DNA of 64,000 nt from Prorocentrum cordatum (taxonomy: Eukaryota; Sar; Dinophyceae; Prorocentrales; Prorocentraceae), in NCBI GenBank assembly GCA_963575745.1, contig CAUYUJ010012125.1, forward strand, positions 300,464-364,463. The letters run 5' to 3'. Made by a program: the position numbers and the translations under genes. The notes under the pieces were generated by a model, which was not told where the DNA came from, ran no database searches, and was given only the letters and a program-made list of their open reading frames with translations. Shown piece by piece: positions 55,320-64,000 of this stretch; position 1 is the stretch's first letter, and each line of letters starts with the position of its first letter.

Positions 55320-55385
55320 GTGTGTATCCCTCTCTCTCTCTCTCTCTCTCTCCCTCCCCCTCCCTCTCTCTCCTCTCTCTTCTCG
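55155..55385. repeat. (CT)n microsatellite with short (TA)n core
   Basis: About 230 bases of CT with T runs, a TATATATATATA segment near 55,304-55,318 and CTC interruptions. Confidence 0.95.
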
Positions 55386-55476
55386 CGACGACCCTCGCTG
55401 AACCCTGCCCCGGGGCGCGCGTTGGCGACCTTCCATTCCGCGACTTCGAAGATGAGCCCCCGGCCGACGCCCCCCT

Positions 55477-56134
55477 TCAGGCCGCGGGGCCGGCCCTCCT
55501 GTCGCGAGCGTTGCACCGCAGCGTGTCGGACACCACCGCGGGCGGCCTGCCAGACTGTTCTCCGACGGCGGCCGCGCGCGGCCCATGGCCACTGCGGAGA
55601 AGACGGACAAGACGTCCACGACCAGCTCGGCCGGCACAGCGCCCCCCCCCCCCCCTCAGCCCCCTGATCTGATCCGCCGAGGCGGGCCCGCGCGCCATCT
55701 CACAAAGCGCAGGGGCGCGCGCGTGCAGGCCGTCTGCCACTCCACTCGCTGCGAGCAGCTCGGAGCCGAATGAGGATCACGCGCGACAGCTTGCGCGATC
55801 GAGTCAGAGCGTCGAGCAAGTGGCAGATCGATCTAGAAGTACTGCGACACATGCCCAGGCGCACGTATACGGCGCCACGCGTGCCGCGCCCCGCCCCCTC
55901 CTCGCACTTGAACGGGAGGTCGCTGCAAACGCAGAGACGGCCTGCGCTGCACACTTGGATCCTCTGCATGGCCAGAACAGAATTGAGCTGCACGGCGTGC
56001 CCGATGCGCAGCTTGTCCCCGGCCCGTTGCAGCGCGACGATGTAGACGGCAACGAGGCGCTGCGCGCGCAGCACATAGGGGGCGCCTCCAAGGACGGAGA
56101 CGAAGAGGTCAGCGAGCGGACCTCCGCTCGGCAC
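55477..56134 (-). pseudogene. RNase H region of copia element 2
   Basis: ADLFVSVLGGAPYVL and AVYIVALQRAGDKLRI are the connection domain. VCSDLPFKCEEGAGRGTRGAVYV holds the first RNase H Asp (usually S-D-A-A-F-K). CHLLDALTRSRKLSR fits the strand before the catalytic Glu. In later frames MADGLHARAPALCEMARGP and AELVVDVLSVFSAV fit the following helix and the D-x-x-S-V-x-x-A-V block. The end of coding is near 55,400. Confidence 0.68.
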
Positions 56135-56149
56135 ATCGGCTATCGATTA

Positions 56150-57134
56150 GACCACGTCGACGTGCCCGATGGGGATCGGCGCGTCGAGGTTCTCGTCCTG
56201 ATTGATAGTCGCTGCGGCATCCGCACTGCGGTGCTGGTGGGCTCCGCATCTTACCGAGTCATCGCAATCCCCCGTCATCCTGCCGCAGACGGTCTCGACG
56301 TGGCCGATGACGGTCGACATGCCCCTTGCGTCCTGCGATCTTGAGATCGTCAACGCGCTTGGGCAGCATGAGCACTAATTTTGAGACGCCGGCACCACCA
56401 GCGCCGCCCGCCTCGTGCTTGACCTCAAACTCCGGGCCCCACCGCGTCGGCATGGCGCTGCACTCGGGCCACTCGGTCGGGCGCGCAGCCCGGGCGAGCT
56501 TCGGGCTTCATGGGGGGGGGGGCCCGGCGCACACTTGCAACCCGTGCCCGGCCTGATGCAGCGCAGGCACTCGGCCCACTCGCCGGAGGACTCGCTGCCT
56601 AGGACCTGCCTGAAGATGGCCACACTGCTGGGCGGCAGGGCGAACTTCACCTCTCTCGGCGCTTCGCCCTGCCCCTGCATCTCGGCGCAGGCCACGCCCT
56701 GCAGGAGCGCTCTCGGCGCCCACGGCGACGCGCACCCACCCAGGGCGACAAGCCGCCTCCGAGGACAGAATTCGCCGAGACGCCCGCTTCGCCGCACCCG
56801 GGAACGCGCCCAGGGTTCTGGCGCCTATGTCGCGGAAGCCCCTCAGAGCCGCGCGGCACCGGGCGATTCCAGCGGTCTTGCCGCCCGACCCCTTCCGGCG
56901 CTTCAATTTGAACGCGCGCCTGGAACCCGCGCCGCTCCGAGCGCCTTCGAGAGGCCGTCGCTCGAAACACTTGTTGCACTCGACCCAGATGGCTAGCTCC
57001 TCGAGGATGGCGGCGGCCATCTCCTCAGTCAAATTCAACACCTCCCCCTTAGTCGGGAGACCGGCGTTGCGCTTGACAACCGCGGTCGACGGCGGCGTAA
57101 ACCTCATGCACGGATGCGGCGGGCCCGCCGGCAA
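56150..57134 (-). pseudogene. reverse transcriptase of copia element 2
   Basis: EEMAAAILEELAIWVECNKCFERRPLEGA is the start of the RT fingers, RCRAALRGFRDIGAR the block that follows, and ASRRILSSEAACRPGW the helix before motif A. Motif A itself (expected D-V-x-K-A-F-L) is not preserved. FALPPSSVAIFRQVLG and CLRCIRPGTGCKCAP follow in other frames (motif B region), and KRVDDLKIAGRKG near 56,330-56,370 is motif C (HVDD type). Split over at least four frames. Confidence 0.75.
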
Positions 57135-57210
57135 CGTAGTTCCCCTCGTGACAGCTCAAAAATGTTTCCCGCACTCCTGGGCCCAAGTATACAACCCCGC
57201 GCTGCCCTGA

Positions 57211-58203
57211 TTCACCCCCCCTCAATCTTGGCGTAGTCGTCTCAAGTGGCGCCGCGCAGGTGGCAGTGACACTGCGCGTGGACATGCCGACGATGGCGCT
57301 GCGTCTCCAGGCGCCGGGGCCACTCGCGCGGCCTGCGCCCTACGCTGGCGGCCGCGTGCTCGACAGCAGCGTGGGCCATATGTTGGCCGTCGGGGCCCTC
57401 CAGCTCCTGCAGCTACTGGGTCAAATCCACAGCGCCCTCGACCTCCTGCCCAGCTGCCAACCAAACCTGTGGGATGGGGCCGGAGAAGTGGCCGTCGACC
57501 TTGTCGGGCGTCACCGACAGGGCCGACGGCGAACCGCCCTCGGTGACGCCGGTGGCGCCCTCGGGAACGTCCACGACACAACAATCGAACGCCCCGCCCT
57601 GCCCCTGCCCGGCGTCAGCTGCCAGCTGCATTTCGCCACCCAGGACAAACTGGATGACGCGGGCGCCCTTCGACTGCTCGCCGCGGAGGCCTTGGGCGTC
57701 TAAAATGGCCCCGCCCAAGTGCAGTTGGTCGACGTCGCCCGAGTTCCGAGGGAAGCACCAAATGACCAGATTGCAAGTGCAGCCCGGCCAGGCGCCCACA
57801 GATGCCTGACCGCGCACGAGAAGCACGGCGCGAACGCCAGGTAGCTCGCAGCATCTGCGGGGCAAGTGACGCAGAGCATCGAGGACATCAGGGCGTTGCC
57901 GCGCCTGCTCGGTCAGCTGCCTGCCCTGCGCACCCTCCGAGTGGCCGAGGGTCCTGGCTCCCAAGCCCGACGCGACATGCTCTGGGAAGTCCACCAGGCG
58001 ATCCCAGGCCAGGCCTGTTCGCGCCAGGCCGGTGCCCACGTCGTTGAAGACGGCGCCGATGAAGGCCCATGCGCCCTGCAGTCTGCAGACCATCTCGGCG
58101 TCGCGGCAGACGGCCGCGACCTCGCCTCTGAACGGGCCCACGGGAAGGACGGCACTGGGACATGCCGAGCCTGACACGCCCATGTGTCGGGAGGCAGGTG
58201 GAT
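57211..58203 (-). pseudogene. connector between integrase and RT of element 2
   Basis: Readable pieces are MIEATSIARASRAP (58,260-58,301), FNVGDQV (58,205-58,225) and RVIQFVLGGEMQLAADAG (about 57,610-57,665). They resemble the DNA-binding tail of integrase and the following linker in related elements that I recall. No enzyme motif. Confidence 0.4.
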
Positions 58204-59018
58204 TTACACCTGATCCCCCACGTTGAAGCGTCCTCTCTGGCCTCGGTGGCGCGCGTCTGGGGGGCGCGGCTGGCGCGAGCGATCGAAGTGGCCTCGATCA
58301 TGCGCTGCAGGGCGACCCCAGCGATACGCCACCGCAGTCGGCTGGGTTACACCTCGCCACCGGCAGCGGGCCCGGCCCCGGCAACGCAGTCGCCAGCGCC
58401 CTCCTCGTCTGCTTCGAGCGGCGGCAGAATGGGGAGCTGCCTGACGGAGACGACGTCGCACGGCGCAACGCCGCCCATTGGGCGAGACTGTTGCACGCGA
58501 AGATGGCGCGGGCCAGCATGAAGTCGAGTCGAAGTTGGCGACGATGCCTTCGCGCTCCAGCTGCTCCTCGGCGGCGCGCAGCGCGCGTCGCAGCATTGCG
58601 CCGCGTCGCTTTATGAAATGGTCGTGCTGCCGCGGAGCACGGACGTCCACCTCGGCCCCTCTCCTCCTCGTCTTCTCGACGAAGTAGTCACCCCGCCTTC
58701 GCCGTCCACGACGAAGGTCTCCATTGATCCGAATAGCTGGACCCGCGACCTGTCAACTGCTGCCAGCAACGTTGAGTCGCATCTGTCCGTGATCTCCTGG
58801 CCGTTGGGCCAACTTGAGGCGCGACGGATCAGGCGCAGTATCATGCAATCCTTGTAGCACAGAATGTTGCATTCAACGTGCTGGTTGAATCGCGTCGACA
58901 GGCGCAGCGTGGACATGATCTGGCGCGCTGGTGGCAGCCACTTACGGCATTCCCGACAGTCGTTGGCCACTGCGGGGACGAGGTCAAGGATTGCGCGCGG
59001 CGTGTTGGTTGGCTGCAC
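58204..59018 (-). pseudogene. integrase of copia element 2
   Basis: VPAVANDCRECRKWLPPA is the C-x2-C end of the HHCC zinc domain. LSTRFNQHVECNILCYKD is the start of the catalytic core, where the first DDE Asp is Asn. LFGSMETFVVDGEGG carries the second Asp. In the next frames KRRGAMLRRALRAAEEQLEREGI is the helix around the third acidic residue and ARAIFACNSLAQW the following helix. The C-terminal part is split over three frames. Likely dead. Confidence 0.65.
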
Positions 59019-61276
59019 GCAGTGCTCGTGCCACCTACTCCCCGCCGCCGGAGACGTAGCTCGCGTAGCTCCCGGTCTCCTCGCGGCAACCAGGGCATTC
59101 CCAATAAATTGGTTGGGCGCCGCGGGGGCATTGGCACGCGGCCGCGCCTCGGGAATGCATAGGGGAGTCTATCGCGCGTTGCGACGGCATGCCTTGCGCG
59201 AAAAGCGCGCGCGCTCACCGGCCACGGCACTCCTGGCTCCGCCCTCCGCGGCCCCTGAGGCCACTGCTGGGAAGACCGCCGCATGGACATCGCATTCGCG
59301 AACATAGATCGCCACGCGCGGTCGTCTCAACCATCGGCGTAGGCCCACGACGCCCTAGACAAGCCGTTCGGCCATCTTCCATGGCCGTACCTGGGCGTCG
59401 GTACTGGCGCGGTCTTCGACGCGTACGCCCGCGCTCGTCGGCGCACGAGGATTCACGAACTCTTCGGGGATCTCGAGGCCGCTGGAGACAAGGCCGGCAG
59501 TCATTCTTTGAATCCCCGCGACGATCTCGAGATCCAAGTTATTGGCACTGGTCGAAGGTGACCTCATGCACGCCCGGCGTTGATAGTGCTTCTGGCCAGG
59601 GCGGCCCGGCGCACATCCACGATGGGTCGGTCTGCTCGTTGGCGAAGTAGCCTCCGAACTGTAATCGCAGCTGCGTAATGTAGCCTCAAAGTCGGCAATG
59701 AAATGCTGCGTCCTCGTAGAATCGTAGCCAAGTGCGGTAGCTGCACTTGAAGTCGAGGGTGGCCCAACGACCGAACGGCCGGCAGGCGGGAGACACGATG
59801 GCCACTAGTGGCCAGCGCCGTCACACGCGTCGCTCCAAGCAGCCACAAAAATCAGCCACGCGGTGCTGGGTCCTCGTAGGGTAGCAGCCAAGTACGACCG
59901 TTGCAACTGTAGTTGAAGGTCGCCCCACGACAGAAAAAAGGCTGGCAGGCGGGAGCCATCATGGACACGAGGGGCGGGCATTGTCAGATGCATCGCTCCA
60001 CGGCTCTCTGCTGGTTCTTGTCGTTGAGGCCACAGCCCGTGCCCCAATCGAAGCTGCTTCTCGAATCGAAGCTGGCTCCTCGCCGCATACCTCCAAGATG
60101 GCACTGCCTTGGTCGATGGCGGTGAGGCATGTGAAACGGGGGTGGTGAACGTCGTCGAACTCGGTGGACGCGACGTTCGAGCACTCGCCAGATGGCGATC
60201 CGATGCCGGGGACGAGAACCTCGACGCCACTACGGGGCCAGACCTGAGGCGGCGCTGCCGCGGAGGTAGTCGTCGCCATACTCGTCGGCGCGACCCCGCT
60301 CGCCAACGGCTGGGAAGCCCAGGAGATACTGGGTCAGACCAGCGAGGTCGGCGCCGCAGTCGTCGTCTACGACCTGCTTACGTGCTGCGGTCACGTGGCC
60401 CCTCTTTTATCTTCTCTTTCTGGCGCGTGCGCTCTGCCGCGGGGTTGGCGCCGACAACGCAATTGTCGGGTGCCTGTGGTTGTCCGTGCAAAGCTAGAAG
60501 TCCCACGCTATGCGTGGTGGCGTTTCGCTTGTGGTCGCGGGCGCGCTGCTTGGCGCCGCGGCGCCAGGCGCGCCCCTCGGCGTCGCGGCGGCGCGCCCCC
60601 ATTATACTGGAAACAAAATGCAAAACTGGCGCGCAAATTACCGTCGCGCCTCGTTGAGGGCGCGCCTTCCGCGACACACCCGCGCTGCGCGAAGCGCAAC
60701 TGCCATGCGGCGACCGGCGCGAGACATCGCAGCAAATCAGGGCAGCAGACACCCTCCGGTTGATGCTCGCCCAGTCGTCCTTGTGCCCCTCGAGCTCGAT
60801 GCTGCACCCGCGTCGCCGGTTGCAGATGGGCGCTCCGGTAAGCACTGCTGCGTTTGGCCACTGAGGCTATAAGGGCATGCGGCACGCCCTTTGCTGAGTC
60901 AAGTGGAACACATGCACGTCGATCATCTGTCACGCTGGCTGTCGTTTTCCATTGCTGGCCGTGGCGGCCATTGATCATGGTTCTGGCGCCAGAGTCCTTG
61001 ACTCGTGGATACTCTGGAAAAAATGAGAATTCGGCGCGCATCGCCCCCATCTGCGTCGCGCGTGATCTATGCAACGCTGTGGGTGGAACTGTTAAATGCG
61101 GAGTCGGTTAGATTCGTCTCAGCACTCTCGAAATTGGCGGCACGGACGACGTCGAAACCATGCCCTTGCAGCGCTGGCGAGGTGCCCCGGCCTCTCTCCA
61201 GGACCCAGGCGGGACGTCCAAGTCCTGCTGCGCGCTTCTGCTGAGGCAGGTCGGCTGGGTCAGCCTCGTGGACTGA
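59019..61276. other. stretch between dUTPase and integrase, no recognised domain
   Basis: Contains a 160-base tandem duplication (59,700-59,990). Minus-strand frames are short and drift; CVPLDSAKGVPHALIASVAKRSSAYRS near 60,820-60,900 looks protein-like but is unassigned. Part of it may be Pol linker and part an insertion. Confidence 0.5.
59700..59990. repeat. 160-bp direct tandem duplication, diverged
   Basis: TCCTCGTAG at 59,711 and 59,871, with GTAGCCAAGT/CAGCCAAGT, GAAGTCGAGGGTGGCCCAACGA against GAAGGTCGCCCCACGA, and GGCAGGCGGGAG following in both. Confidence 0.7.
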
Positions 61277-61768
61277 TCATCCTCGCCCTAGCGCGGCGGC
61301 AGCGCGAGGTCTTCGGCAGAAATAATTACCCTCCGACCCTGTAAGTGCAGAGGTGGTCGATGCCTGCGGGGTGGGGTCGCGGCTGAAGCACGTCATGCCA
61401 GCATGGCCGAAGGCCCCAGAGCCGCGGGAAGATGGGGGAAAGCTGGCAACGACCACGATATCGGAATCCTTGATGATGCGCTCCAGGATGAGATGGGCAA
61501 TCCCGTGGCCCTGCTCGACCACGAACATCCGCGGTCTGGCGCTGCAAGCGATCAACTTGGTCACGCCGCGGTGGTCGGGGCCAACCACTCCGCACACGAC
61601 GTTAACATCCTTGAGGGCTAGTCCCGGGCGCGGGGCGATCCGCAGGTAGGTGCCCGGCGGCGCAAGAGCGGCCACGCCCGCAGACACCAGCTCGCGACCA
61701 CAGGTCACGTCGCTGACGTCCGCGCAGGCAAATAGGTCGCAGCCTGCCCCCTGAAGCACGCCCCGCAC
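61277..61768 (-). CDS. dUTPase-like domain in copia element 2
   Basis: All five dUTPase motifs are in one frame: GCDLFA (9-14; usually A-G-Y-D-L), RIAPRPG (43-49; usually R-I-A-P-R-S-G), GVVGPDHRG (60-68; usually G-V-I-D-x-D-Y-R-G), GHGIAHLILERI (87-98; usually G-x-R-I-A-Q-L-I) and RGSGAFGHAG (115-124; usually R-G-x-G-G-F-G-S-T-G). The enzyme removes dUTP so that uracil is not put into cDNA. The motif 3 catalytic Asp is Gly here, the uracil-stacking Tyr is His and the motif 2 Ser is Pro, so this copy is probably inactive. The frame is unusually intact compared with the rest of the element. Confidence 0.8.
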   Translation of the reverse strand: MRGVLQGAGCDLFACADVSDVTCGRELVSAGVAALAPPGTYLRIAPRPGLALKDVNVVCGVVGPDHRGVTKLIACSARPRMFVVEQGHGIAHLILERIIKDSDIVVVASFPPSSRGSGAFGHAGMTCFSRDPTPQASTTSALTGSEGNYFCRRPRAAAALGRG

Positions 61769-61863
61769 TGGTGCTGGTGCGCTGGGGCTCAGAAGCTGCT
61801 ATTTGAGCTTCTTGGACTCTCGGCCGTCGCTGGAGTCGAAGTCCTGGTTATCACTGCCCACTG

Positions 61864-62470
61864 CTAGTAGCGTGAGCTGTCTGGGTGGAAGCTCCCCGGT
61901 CGGCGCTTGGAGTTGGTCGACATGTCGACTGGATAGGTCAACTTGGAGCTGATTCGAAGTCGAACTGCATGGTGTCTGGGCCCCAAATGGTAGCCTCGAG
62001 GGCCATGAAACGCGAGGCGCTGACGCGGTACGCCTGTCTGCACCGACCCGCTGTGGACGGCAAGAAATGCAGACCGAGCAGGGCAGGGGGATTGATTCCG
62101 TCGCCCTTCACTGCAGGAGCACGCATGCTGGGTGGCCACGCCGTCGCGGGCGGTGGCCGCGATAATAAGCAGCGCATGCCCCAATGGACGACCTGTGAGC
62201 CGTCGCCCGCCCCTGCCGCGTAGAATGGAGGCGCCAGCCTCTCCTCTGCGGGCGGGCGCCTAGCCCCCATGGCTCTGTCGACCAGGTTCGCCGCGAAGCT
62301 GCCCCCAGAAACGGGTCGAGGCGCCAGCGTCGACAACGGCGCCAAGCCGGCCGCCTGGCAGGTCGGCGCTCGCCAGGTAGCAGGGCGAGTCAGTCGGCGG
62401 AATCGGGCCTGCACCTGACGAGGTAGGCCACCACGAGAAACGTCGGCTGGTAAAGCGGAGCACGCATGTC
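61864..62470 (-). pseudogene. aspartic protease of copia element 2
   Basis: In one frame YLASADLPGGRLGAVVDAGAST carries the protease active site (D-A-G in place of D-T-G) at about 62,320-62,400. In another frame GAGDGSQVVHWG and GDGINPPALLGLHFLPS fit the strand with a Gly-Thr/Ser pair and the late L-L-G-L block of the same family. WGPDTMQFDFESAP then gives the C-terminal strand. At least two frameshifts separate them. Confidence 0.55.
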
Positions 62471-62605
62471 CAGATGGGCGTCGCACGGCGCTGCCACGTC
62501 GGCAGCGGACGCAAACTGGATGCACTGCCAGGGGGCTGCATACGATCCTGCCGCGGTGCCCCTGGCGTCGGCACGAGCCGAGAAATCTGCGCGGCACGTG
62601 CCCTG

Positions 62606-63647
62606 CTATGTCGGCATCTCCTCAGGCGCGCCGTCGTCTGGCATCGGTCGGGCCGGCGCCGCCGGCGCCGGGCCCGGAGACCCAGCGGTGCCCCGGGTGC
62701 GCGACCGGCAAGGATGACGGCGCAGGCGGCGGCGGCGCTGCCGAGACCAGGGCGTCGAGGAAGAGGGCGCGCCCTTGCAGGCGCCGACGGGGGCGGTCGC
62801 GTATGAAATGCTTTTCTGAGTCGCACCCGCGGCACTTGAGACGACCCCCGCCTGGGCCCAGCGGGTTGCCGCGTCGGCCGAATCCCAGCCCCCCGGTCCG
62901 ACGCCTGTCCATCCCCCCACCCCTGCCTCCCCCGAGGCCAGCGAAGGTTTCGCGGGGGTCGTTGTGATAAGAGTTGGCCAGAGAGTGGCGGCCTTCTGGG
63001 GCCCCTGCCCTTCCGTTCGAAGACCCTCCGCGCGCGGCGCGCGGGCTTGTTGTCGCCGAAGAGGCGCCGTGCGCGCGCCGTGCGTTTCCACGGGAGCTCC
63101 GCGCAGTTCGGCGCCATCAGCAACAATATCTTCGCCGAGTGGGCTCACGGCGTCGGAGTCGGCGCCAGTGCACGAGTGGACACGCAGCCCGCGGCGCAGC
63201 CGACGCGTCGGCACCGGCGGCAGCTGGCGCCGCAGGCGGGCCCGGCGCCGCTCCAAAAGCTGAAGGGCCCGTGCCGCCCCGCCTCGATCTTGCCCCAGCG
63301 CCAAAGCCACTCCGACCCTTACCGCGCGCGGGCGCGCCCGCGAGGAACGCTCGGCGCGGGGGCGAATGCAAGGCCGAGGCTTCGATCAGATGTCCAAATC
63401 TGCGCAGCTGGCCCATCGCGCGCGCCAGCCAGCCGTAGCGCCAGCCAGCCAGTCGGGCGGGCCATTTCGCAGCGCTGCGGGACCACGGCGGGCTGGATGT
63501 CCGAGCCCCCCCCCCCCCCCCCCCCCCCCGCGCACAGCAAGAGGTAGCTCGGGCCCCCATAGCAAACCATGAATTGACCAGCCTGCTGCGCACTTCAACG
63601 GAGACGTCAAAACTGGCCGGGAAGTTGCCGGCGCGCCCCCGCGGCAA
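62606..63647 (-). pseudogene. gag region of copia element 2 with degenerate CCHC knuckle
   Basis: At about 62,796-62,842 the minus strand reads KCRGCDSEKHFIRDRP, a C-x2-C-x4-H-x4-C knuckle in which the last Cys is Arg. Before it is Gly/Arg-rich sequence (GGWTGVGPGGW), typical of the region upstream of a nucleocapsid motif. Further upstream the sense is lost among frames, a C24 run and GC-rich repeats, so the gag core is not resolved. The knuckle would bind RNA. Confidence 0.5.
63506..63529. repeat. C24 homopolymer
   Basis: Twenty-four Cs in the plus strand within the presumed gag region; length probably inexact. Confidence 0.9.
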
Positions 63648-63814
63648 GGTCGAAGTTTATCAGAGCGGATGCCGCGCGCGAGCTCCTCTTCTCCACGCAG
63701 GCCTCACACTTCGGCCAAGCCGTGCGCGAGGTGGGCCACAGGCGGCACTGGGTTACCGTTAGTAGAGAGAGCGTGACCCACTGCCGCTTTACTCTGGAAA
63801 ACCCCTCCTCTTCC

Positions 63815-64000
63815 TCCGACCCCCCCCCCACCCCCCCCCCCCCCCCCCTTCCGAAAACCCCCCCTGCTGGGCCCCCCCCCCCCCCCCCCTACCCCGGCAA
63901 CCCCTCCCTCCCCCCCCCCCCTCGAAAACCGAAGGAGGTCACTACCAGTTCGACCCCCCCCTCCTCGAAAACCGGACGGAGCCACCACCGCTCGAACCCC
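63815..64000. repeat. C-rich tract with ~43-bp CTCGAAAACC units at the window edge
   Basis: Long C runs alternate with CCGAAAACC. From 63,921 a 43-base unit (CTCGAAAACCG...CACTACCAGTTCGACC) begins again at 63,964 and probably continues past the window. Confidence 0.75.

Larger units (their letters stand above)
55400..63650 (-). mobile_element. second copia-type retroelement, shattered, with dUTPase domain
   Basis: On the minus strand, from high to low coordinates: gag with a zinc knuckle (62.8 kb), protease (62.4-61.9), dUTPase (61.77-61.28), integrase (59.0-58.2), connector, RT (57.1-56.2) and RNase H (56.1-55.4). The domain blocks are those of dinoflagellate copia polyproteins and are distinct from element 1 (HVDD-type RT, different protease). 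Frame changes occur every 100-300 bases, so this is an old copy. LTRs not recognised. The 2.3-kb stretch between dUTPase and integrase may hold an insertion. Confidence 0.75.

Noticed and set aside
55155-55385. IYIYI-type peptide in open frames
   Set aside because: Simple CT/TA microsatellite.
1-64000. relict dinoflagellate spliced-leader sequence at element ends
   Set aside because: I looked for TTTTGGCTCAAG and its complement. GGCTCAG occurs only as half of the small palindromes, not as a leader end.

Overview
The window looks like nuclear DNA of a dinoflagellate. Three retroelement proteins of the type common in dinoflagellate genomes are recognisable. It is also full of microsatellites, satellites and GC-rich low-complexity DNA, and almost every long frame with sense is broken by stops or frameshifts. 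The rearrayed short repeats resemble Prorocentrum assemblies as I remember them; that genus is an inference I cannot check. I see no prokaryotic operon, CRISPR array, rRNA or convincing tRNA.

Layout. 1-1,600: repeat-rich edge with a duplicated 310-bp segment and a CT tract. 1,616-20,435 (minus strand): a very large Ty1/copia-like element. Reading from high to low coordinates it has gag, CCCH zinc fingers, aspartic protease, integrase, reverse transcriptase (YGDD) and RNase H. About 10.7 kb of further minus-strand coding sequence follows, with domains that resemble a cytosine-methyltransferase fold, an SGNH/GDSL hydrolase, an ADP-ribosyltransferase (HGTS...GVY) and a Tpt1/KptA RNA phosphotransferase (RACQGHS). 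20.9-21.1 kb: an imperfect foldback. 21.8-24.4 kb: a broken multi-frame gene. 26.5-32.95 kb: two arrays of a ~129-bp satellite so dense in stops that almost no frame survives, separated by a 1.2-kb GC-rich spacer.

34.3-38.45 kb: a minus-strand gene of unknown function, broken by homopolymer frameshifts. 38.9-39.3 kb: a second imperfect foldback. 39.9-42.15 kb: further minus-strand coding sequence with zinc-finger and coiled-coil parts; it shares the small in-gene palindromes of the large copia element. 42.3-43.3 kb: a retroelement-type ORF fragment. 44.4-49.6 kb: a minus-strand non-LTR retrotransposon (EEP endonuclease, YADD reverse transcriptase, C-terminal zinc motif) split by a 1.6-kb insertion with inverted ends. 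49.6-55.4 kb: microsatellites, a CCTCAG hexanucleotide array, a 73-bp array and an ~85-bp array. 55.4-63.6 kb: a second, older copia-type element on the minus strand, shattered by frameshifts, with gag zinc knuckle, protease, a dUTPase domain, integrase, RT and RNase H. 63.8-64 kb: C-rich repeats.

Together this is a transposon graveyard rather than a host gene neighbourhood. The most interesting parts are the accessory enzymes carried behind RNase H in the first copia element, the dUTPase domain in the second, and a family of tiny palindromes inserted in frame in the first element and in the 39.9-42.15 kb block. No LTRs could be identified for either copia element, so their true ends are open. 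All family assignments rest on motifs read by eye.
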